A stretch of DNA of 64,000 nt, taken from Mycobacterium pseudokansasii (lineage in GTDB: Bacteria > Actinomycetota > Actinomycetes > Mycobacteriales > Mycobacteriaceae). The first letter of the stretch is position 1. The number at the start of each line of letters is the position of its first letter. Location of the stretch: contig NZ_UPHU01000001.1 in assembly GCF_900566075.1 (NCBI RefSeq), positions 3,100,001-3,164,000 on the forward strand, in the 5' to 3' direction. Positions 58,307-64,000 of this stretch are shown in pieces. The notes beneath the pieces were generated by a model. The model worked only from the letters and a program-made list of their open reading frames with translations, ran no database searches and had not been told where the DNA came from. Both the position numbers and the translations under genes were made by a program.

Positions 58307-59539
58307 ATGGATTTTGGGGCGTTACCGCCAGAGATCAATTCCACGCTGATGTACATCGGTCCGGGGTCGGGGCCGATGACGGCCGCAGCTTCCGCGTGGA
58401 ACGGGTTGGCAGCCGAGCTGAACGCAGCCGCCACAGCCTACGAAGCCGTGATCACCGGGCTAGCCACCGAAGAGTGGCTTGGTCCGGCGTCGGCATCGAT
58501 GGCCGAGGCGATCGCGCCCTATGTGGCCTGGATGAGCAACGCCGCCACACAGGCTGAACTGGCAGCAAACAAGGCCACCGCCGCGGCAGCGGCATACGAG
58601 GCCGCCCATGCGGCGACGGTGCTTCCCCAGCTGGTCGCGCTCAATCGGGCCGAGCTCGCCCAGCTGCTGGCTGCCAACGTGTTCGGTCAATACACCAACG
58701 CCATCGCGGCGCTCGAGGCCCAATATGGTGAAATGTGGGCACAAGACGCCGCAGCCATGTACCAGTATGCGGGCTCGTCCGCGACCGCTACGAAGATCAC
58801 CCCATTCGCTTCCCCTCCGCAGACGACCAGCCCAGCCGCCGCGGCATTACAGTCCGGCGCGGTCACGCAAGCGACCGGCACTGCGGCCGGCTCGGCGCAG
58901 CAAACGTTGTCGGATCTGATTAACGGCTTGCAGACCCAGCTGGCAAGTCTCGCGTCGCCCTCGAACGCAGCTCTTGTCGGGCTGACTCCGACCAGCGAGA
59001 CGTTGGGATCGGTAGCTTTCAACCCGAACTCGATCGTCGGCTCGATCTTGACCGGGATCGGCGGAAACAGCACGTTGAACCCACAGTGGTTCATTACCGC
59101 GTTCAGAAACTTCGCCGGTCCCGCCTATAACGTCGAGGGCCTGCCCTACTTCTCGACCGGTATGGCGAATACCTTGCTGTCCCTGAGCAAGGGCCTGGCG
59201 CCGGCCGCCTCGTCGGCCGCCGGCAACGCCGCCGCGAACGGCTTAGCGGGATTGGGCGGACTACTGGGCGGCGGGGGTAGTGGGGTAGCGGCAAGCATGG
59301 GCCAGGCGGCGTCTGTCGGGAAGCTGTCAGTGCCGGCCGCGATCGCCGGGATAGGCCCGACGGTTGGCCATGCGGCTCCGTTGCCGATCAGCACTGTCAG
59401 CGCGGCACCCGACACGGCAGCCGGAAATCTGCTCGGTGGCATGCCACTAGCCGGTGCCGGTGCCGGAGCTGCGGCGGGCGCCGGGCCGCGCTACGGCTTC
59501 CGGCCCACCGTCATGGCCCGCCCACCGTTCGCCGGCTGA
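58307..59539 (+). CDS. PPE protein (PPE26-like)
   Basis: A 410-residue PPE protein: [22 protein letters not shown], WxG in [41 protein letters not shown], then a C-terminal SVP segment ([13 protein letters not shown]) and ending [16 protein letters not shown]. It is somewhat longer than PPE26 of H37Rv (393 by memory), mostly through Gly/Ala-rich insertions. It is linked to the PE gene 11 bases upstream, forming a PE/PPE pair recognised by EspG5. Confidence 0.92.
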   Translation: MDFGALPPEINSTLMYIGPGSGPMTAAASAWNGLAAELNAAATAYEAVITGLATEEWLGPASASMAEAIAPYVAWMSNAATQAELAANKATAAAAAYEAAHAATVLPQLVALNRAELAQLLAANVFGQYTNAIAALEAQYGEMWAQDAAAMYQYAGSSATATKITPFASPPQTTSPAAAALQSGAVTQATGTAAGSAQQTLSDLINGLQTQLASLASPSNAALVGLTPTSETLGSVAFNPNSIVGSILTGIGGNSTLNPQWFITAFRNFAGPAYNVEGLPYFSTGMANTLLSLSKGLAPAASSAAGNAAANGLAGLGGLLGGGGSGVAASMGQAASVGKLSVPAAIAGIGPTVGHAAPLPISTVSAAPDTAAGNLLGGMPLAGAGAGAAAGAGPRYGFRPTVMARPPFAG

Positions 59540-59924
59540 CAGCGACGTTGTGCCGTGTTTCGCCGACGCCGCATCGCCTACCCGGAACGCGCTAGCAGGC
59601 CCCCGGTGCGCGCTGGGCTTGCACGACTACGCGTCATCAGCCCGGCAGGTTTGATCCGCCCAACCCGCGCGGCACCTGGAACGCCTTGGTCTGCCGGTTA
59701 TGACCGGTGTCGACACCTGGCTTCCCAAGGGTTGGGGCGGGAGTTTGCTGAGCGGACGACAAACAGCCCTTCCCGCTGTTACTGTGTCGTTACCACAGGT
59801 GAATTTGCCGTGCCAACATGTGAATACTTGCTAAATGGTGTCGTTGAAAGCAAACTGGCGCCGCGCGGTCATCTACTCTCTTGCAGTAGAGCGGTGCCGG
59901 GGACAATCGAGGGAGGAAAACAGC
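59540..59924. other. Intergenic region PPE26-like / PE19-like
   Basis: About 385 bases with no gene. Here H37Rv carries PPE27, which is absent. An AT-rich stretch near 59770-59850 and GGGAGGAAAA before PE at 59925 suggest a promoter for the PE-esxM-esxN part. Confidence 0.5.
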
Positions 59925-60224
59925 ATGTCATTTGTGACCACACAGCCGGAAGCTCTGGCCGCTGCGGCGTCAAGCCTGCAGGGTATTGGTACCACGATGA
60001 GCGCCCAGAACGCCGCTGCGGCGGCCCCGACGACAGGGGTCGTGCCAGCGGCCGCCGACGAGGTGTCGGCGTTGACCGCGGCTCAATTCGCCGCGCACGC
60101 GCAGATGTACCAAGCCGTCAGCGCCCAGGCGGCCGCGATTCACGAGATGTTCGTTAACACCTTGGCGACCAGTTCCGGTTCGTATGCGGCCACCGAGGCC
60201 GCCAACGCCGCCGCTGCCGGCTGA
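59925..60224 (+). CDS. PE protein (PE19-like)
   Basis: A 99-residue PE protein, the length of PE19: [43 protein letters not shown], YxxxE in YAATEAAN. A close paralogue of the PE at 57996. AGG-rich GGGAGGA precedes ATG 59925; in-frame upstream codons to 59835 are not supported. It has no PPE partner directly downstream; esxM follows after 324 bases. Confidence 0.92.
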   Translation: MSFVTTQPEALAAAASSLQGIGTTMSAQNAAAAAPTTGVVPAAADEVSALTAAQFAAHAQMYQAVSAQAAAIHEMFVNTLATSSGSYAATEAANAAAAG

Positions 60225-60845
<621 letters not shown>

Positions 60846-60895
60846 CGCCCAAAGCCACAGCTGCGTACGCTTTCACTGGTTAGGAGAACACCACT

Positions 60896-61180
60896 ATGAC
60901 CATCAATTACCAGTTCGGCGATGTCGACGCCCATGGCGCCACGATTCGTGCCCAGGCGGCGTCGCTCGAGGCCGAGCACCAGGCCATCGTTCGCGATGTG
61001 CTGGCTGCCGGCGACTTCTGGGGCGGCGCCGGTTCGGTGGCCTGCCAGGAGTTCATCACCCAGTTGGGTCGCAACTTCCAGGTGATCTACGAGCAGGCCA
61101 ACGCCCACGGCCAGAAGGTCCAGGCCGCCGGCAGCAACATGGCGCAGACCGACAGCGCCGTCGGCTCCAGCTGGGCCTAA
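60896..61180 (+). CDS. esxN: WXG100 secreted protein EsxN
   Basis: A 94-residue ESAT-6-like protein, MTINYQFGDVDAHGATIRAQ, with WxG in FWGGAGS and ending AVGSSWA. 50 bases after esxM, with AGGAG before ATG 60896. In M. tuberculosis EsxN and its duplicates (EsxI, EsxL, EsxO, EsxV) are nearly identical; it forms a four-helix heterodimer with EsxM and is exported by ESX-5. Confidence 0.97.
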   Translation: MTINYQFGDVDAHGATIRAQAASLEAEHQAIVRDVLAAGDFWGGAGSVACQEFITQLGRNFQVIYEQANAHGQKVQAAGSNMAQTDSAVGSSWA

Positions 61181-61278
61181 AACCGAACTTCAGGCGCGGC
61201 AGCACACCAACTACCGGGTGTGCTGCCGTGTCCTGCAGTTGACCGGCAGTCAACAACTGAAAACCCCTGAGGTTAGGC

Positions 61279-62181
61279 ATGGATCAACAGAGCACGCGCA
61301 CCGACATCACCGTCAACGTCGACGGCTTCTGGATGCTCCAGGCGCTGCTGGATATCCGGCACGTTGCGCCCGAACTGCGGTGCCGGCCGTACGTATCCAC
61401 TGACAACAACGACTGGCTGAATGAGCATCCCGGAATGGCGGTCATGCGCGAGCAGGGCATTGTCGTCGGAGACACGGTCAACGAACAGGTGGCCGCCCGA
61501 ATGAGGGTGCTCGCCGCGCCCGACCTCGAGGTCGTAGCCCTGCTCTCCCGGGGCAAGCTGCTGTACGGGGTAGTCGATGACGAGAACCAGCCGCCCGGTT
61601 CGCGCGACATTCCGGACAACGAGTTCCGGGTGGTACTGGCCCGCCGAGGCCAACACTGGGTGTCCGCTGTGCGGGTGGGCAACGACATCACCGTCGACGA
61701 TGTCTCGGTAACCGACAGCGCATCGATCGCCGCACTGGTGATAGACGGGCTGGAATCGATTCACCACGCCGACCCTGCTGCGATCAATGCGGTCAATGTG
61801 CCTTTGGAGGAGATGCTGGAGGCCACCAAGTCATGGCAGGAATCCGGCTTCAACGTCTTTTCCGGCGGGGATCTGCGGCGAATGGGTATCAGCGCCTCCA
61901 CGGTGGCCGCGCTGGGCCAGGCCTTATCAGATCCTGCGGCCGAGGTCGCGGTCTATGCACGGCAGTACCGAGACGATGCCAAGGGTCCGAGCGCCTCGGT
62001 GCTGTCCCTTAAGGACGGATCGGGTGGGCGCATTGCGCTCTACCAGCAGGCGCGAACCGCGGGTTCCGGGGAGGCGTGGCTGGCTATCTGCCCGGCGACC
62101 CCGCAATTGGTGCAAGTCGGGGTGAAGACCGTGTTGGATACGCTGCCGTACGGCGAGTGGAAAACACACAGCAGGGTTTAA
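61279..62181 (+). CDS. espG5: ESX-5 chaperone EspG5
   Basis: A 300-residue cytosolic chaperone (Rv1794 is 300 by memory). MDQQSTRTDITVNVDGFWMLQALLDI and the central SFxx-type surface with ESWQESGFNVFSGG are characteristic. EspG5 binds the hh motif at the tip of PPE proteins and delivers PE/PPE pairs to EccC5. It lies downstream of esxN in the same direction; ATG 61279. Confidence 0.95.
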   Translation: MDQQSTRTDITVNVDGFWMLQALLDIRHVAPELRCRPYVSTDNNDWLNEHPGMAVMREQGIVVGDTVNEQVAARMRVLAAPDLEVVALLSRGKLLYGVVDDENQPPGSRDIPDNEFRVVLARRGQHWVSAVRVGNDITVDDVSVTDSASIAALVIDGLESIHHADPAAINAVNVPLEEMLEATKSWQESGFNVFSGGDLRRMGISASTVAALGQALSDPAAEVAVYARQYRDDAKGPSASVLSLKDGSGGRIALYQQARTAGSGEAWLAICPATPQLVQVGVKTVLDTLPYGEWKTHSRV

Positions 62182-62182
62182 C

Positions 62183-62208
62183 AACACTGTTACGAAAAAC
62201 GAAGTGTT
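62183..62208. promoter_or_regulatory. AT-rich repeat before eccD5
   Basis: In the 270-base gap between espG5 and eccD5, AACACT and AGTGTT (62183-62188 and 62203-62208) form an inverted repeat, and TGTTAC occurs twice, 18 bases apart. It is a possible operator or promoter region for the eccD5-mycP5 part of the locus. Confidence 0.35.
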
Positions 62209-62451
62209 ACAACGCTTTCAAACATAGAATGCGAGCCAGATGCGGACCGGGCATACTGCTCTGGTAGCGGCTGCAAAATTGAAAAGCAAGTGTCAACCAC
62301 AACCATTTAGTCGCGAGGCGAGGCAAATGAATTCGGAGTTGGTCGATCCGCAACTCAGCCGGGGCGACGCCTCGGTGAGCACACCGACGGTGCCCCGGGC
62401 GCGGCTGAAGTCATGGGCTACTACGTTCGCCACGGCAGGGGGTACAGGACG

Positions 62452-63963
62452 ATGACCGCAGTAGCTGATGCGCCACAGACCGAAATCGAGGGCGTCTCGT
62501 CGCCCCGATCTGTCGTCGTCGGCATCATGGCCGGTGTCGGCGTCCAGATTGGCGTGCTACTGGATGCCAACGCCCCGGTTTCGGTGATGACCGAACCACT
62601 GTTGAAAGTGGTGAACAGTAGGCTCCGAGAGCTCGGCGAGCCTCCCCTGGAGGCGACCGGCCGCGGCAGGTGGGCGTTGTGTCTGGTCGATGGCTCGCCG
62701 TTGCGGGCCACGCAGTCGTTGACCGAACAGGAGGTCTATGACGGCGACCGGCTGTGGATCCGATTCATCCCGGATACCGAGAAGCGGTCGCAAGTCATCG
62801 AGCACATCTCCACAGCGGTTGCGTCCAATCTCAGCAAGCGATTCGCCTCGATCGACCCGGTTGTCGCCGTACAGGTTGGGGCGTCGATGGTGGCCATCGG
62901 CGTCGTCCTGGCATCAGGAGTGCTCGGGTGGTGGAGGTGGCACCACAACACGTGGTTGACCACCATTTTCGCGTCAGTGGTCGCTGTACTCGTGTTGGCG
63001 GTGTCGCTGCTGCTGTTGATGCGCGCCAAGACCGACCCGGATCGGCGCGTTGCCGACATCATGCTGATGAGCGGTCTTGCTCCACTGGCAGTGGCCGCCG
63101 CGGCTGCGCCTCCCGGTCCGGTCGGGTCGCCGCAAGCGGTGCTGGGTTTCGGGGTGCTGTCAGTAGCCGCCACGTTGGCGCTGCGATTCACCGGTCGCCG
63201 GCTTGGGATCTACACCGCGATCGTCACCATCAGCGTGGTGGCGACGCTTGCGGGTCTGGCCCGGATGGTCGCCGCAGCCGGCGCGGTGACGTTGTTCAGT
63301 AGCACGGTGCTGGCCAGCGTCCTGCTCTATCACGCAGCCCCCGCGCTGTCGCGACGGCTGGCCGGGATACGGTTGCCGGTGTTTCCGTCCGCGACCAGCC
63401 GGTGGGTCTTCGAGGCCCGTCCCGACCTGCCCACCACGGTGGTGAGGTCCGGTGGTGGTCCGGCGACCCTCGAAGGGCCGGCGTCGGTACGCGATGTGGT
63501 GCTGCAAGCCGAACGCGCCCGGTCATTCCTGAGCGGCCTACTGGTGGGGCTCGGCGTCCTGATGGTGGTATGTCTGACCGCGCTGTGCAATCCGCACACC
63601 GGGCAACGCTGGCTGCCGCTGTTACTTGCCGGATTCACCGCCGGGTTCCTGCTGTTGCGCGGACGCTCGTACGTCGACCGCTGGCAGGCGACCACCCTGG
63701 CCGCCACCGGCGTGATCGTCGTCGCCGCGGTGGTTATCCGGTATGCGCTGGTGTTGGCCTCGCCGTTGTCGGTGTCGATCGCCGCGGCGATCCTGGTGCT
63801 GCTGCCCGCCGCGGGTCTGACAGCTGCGGCCGTGGTGCCCAACACCATCTACAGCCCGCTGTTCCGCAAGTTCGTGGAATGGATCGAATACCTCTGCTTG
63901 ATGCCGATCTTCCCGCTGGCATTGTGGTTGATGAATGTCTATGCAGCGATCCGGTACCGGTAA
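62452..63963 (+). CDS. eccD5: ESX-5 membrane component EccD5
   Basis: A 503-residue protein (same length as Rv1795 by memory). An N-terminal ubiquitin-like domain (about residues 20-110: VVGIMAGVGVQIGVLLDANAPVSV, YDGDRLWIRFI) is followed by about eleven membrane helices, including LVLAVSLLLLM and MVVCLTALCN. EccD5 dimers form the membrane vestibule of ESX-5. ATG 62452 is used because MTAVADAPQTEIEGVSS is the expected start. The end overlaps mycP5. Confidence 0.95.
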   Translation: MTAVADAPQTEIEGVSSPRSVVVGIMAGVGVQIGVLLDANAPVSVMTEPLLKVVNSRLRELGEPPLEATGRGRWALCLVDGSPLRATQSLTEQEVYDGDRLWIRFIPDTEKRSQVIEHISTAVASNLSKRFASIDPVVAVQVGASMVAIGVVLASGVLGWWRWHHNTWLTTIFASVVAVLVLAVSLLLLMRAKTDPDRRVADIMLMSGLAPLAVAAAAAPPGPVGSPQAVLGFGVLSVAATLALRFTGRRLGIYTAIVTISVVATLAGLARMVAAAGAVTLFSSTVLASVLLYHAAPALSRRLAGIRLPVFPSATSRWVFEARPDLPTTVVRSGGGPATLEGPASVRDVVLQAERARSFLSGLLVGLGVLMVVCLTALCNPHTGQRWLPLLLAGFTAGFLLLRGRSYVDRWQATTLAATGVIVVAAVVIRYALVLASPLSVSIAAAILVLLPAAGLTAAAVVPNTIYSPLFRKFVEWIEYLCLMPIFPLALWLMNVYAAIRYR

Positions 63964-64000
63964 CCACAGGTTGCGGCGTGGTCGTGGCCCAGCAGCGGCC
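63941..64000 (+). CDS. mycP5: Mycosin protease MycP5, first 20 codons
   Basis: Starting at ATG 63941, in a different frame from eccD5 and overlapping its last 23 bases, the sequence reads MQRSGTGNHRLRRGRG, matching the start of M. tuberculosis MycP5 (MQRFGTG). The reading is open to the window edge. This would be the basic N region of its signal peptide; the subtilisin-like catalytic domain is outside the window. Confidence 0.8.
   Translation, partial: MQRSGTGNHRLRRGRGPAAA

Overview
The window is high-GC actinobacterial DNA and almost certainly comes from a slow-growing Mycobacterium. It carries PE, PPE, PE_PGRS and PPE-MPTR genes, WxG100 proteins, F420-type and mycofactocin-type oxidoreductases, and most of an ESX-5 type VII secretion locus, which is restricted to slow growers. 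From memory of the M. tuberculosis H37Rv map, about 16.2-64 kb follows the order Rv1766 to Rv1796. Proteins are close enough to name (CYP144, CYP143, EccB5/C5/D5, EspG5, EsxM/N, MalQ), but extra blocks show that this is a different species, for example of the M. kansasii/M. gordonae/M. marinum type. The species cannot be fixed from sequence reading alone.

Region 1 (1-15.8 kb) looks like a catabolic cluster. It holds a cut-off cytochrome P450, a small membrane protein, a TetR regulator, a methyltransferase, an acyl-CoA dehydrogenase and a crotonase. Convergent to these is an eight-gene minus-strand operon: mycofactocin-type SDR, E1-alpha, E1-beta, stand-alone lipoyl domain, second crotonase, acyl-CoA ligase, Rieske oxygenase, KstD-like flavoprotein. 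A CaiB-type CoA transferase is divergent from the operon. Together the genes could hydroxylate, oxidise, CoA-activate, desaturate and cleave an alicyclic or steroid/terpenoid-like acid. The substrate is unknown.

Region 2 (15.8-17.5 kb) is a small redox/sulfur module: thioredoxin, a CsoR-family repressor without the copper-ligand His, a DUF302 protein and an AhpD-like protein, with two operator palindromes. Region 3 (17.7-24.9 kb) carries a PE_PGRS gene, a PLP racemase-fold enzyme, an M28 peptidase, L-gulonolactone dehydrogenase and a WS/DGAT enzyme. At 25.0-26.6 kb is a low-GC two-gene island (unknown protein plus methyltransferase) that looks horizontally acquired. Region 4 (26.7-32 kb) has a patatin, an ANTAR protein, an IclR regulator divergent from a BBE-type flavoprotein and a DAPG-hydrolase-like protein, and a TetR regulator.

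Region 5 (32.3-38.3 kb) is a PPE-MPTR plus PE_PGRS pair placed between the TetR regulator and cyp144. Region 6 (38.9-48.3 kb) runs cyp144, Rv1778c-like, DUF4407 membrane protein, Rv1780-like, four extra genes (SRPBCC, UsfY-like, SnoaL-like, F420-type LLM) and malQ. Region 7 (48.6-64.0 kb) is the ESX-5 locus: eccB5, eccC5, cyp143 (opposite strand), ferredoxin, PPE, PE, PPE, PE, esxM, esxN, espG5, eccD5 and the first 20 codons of mycP5. Compared with H37Rv it lacks one PPE gene (PPE27).
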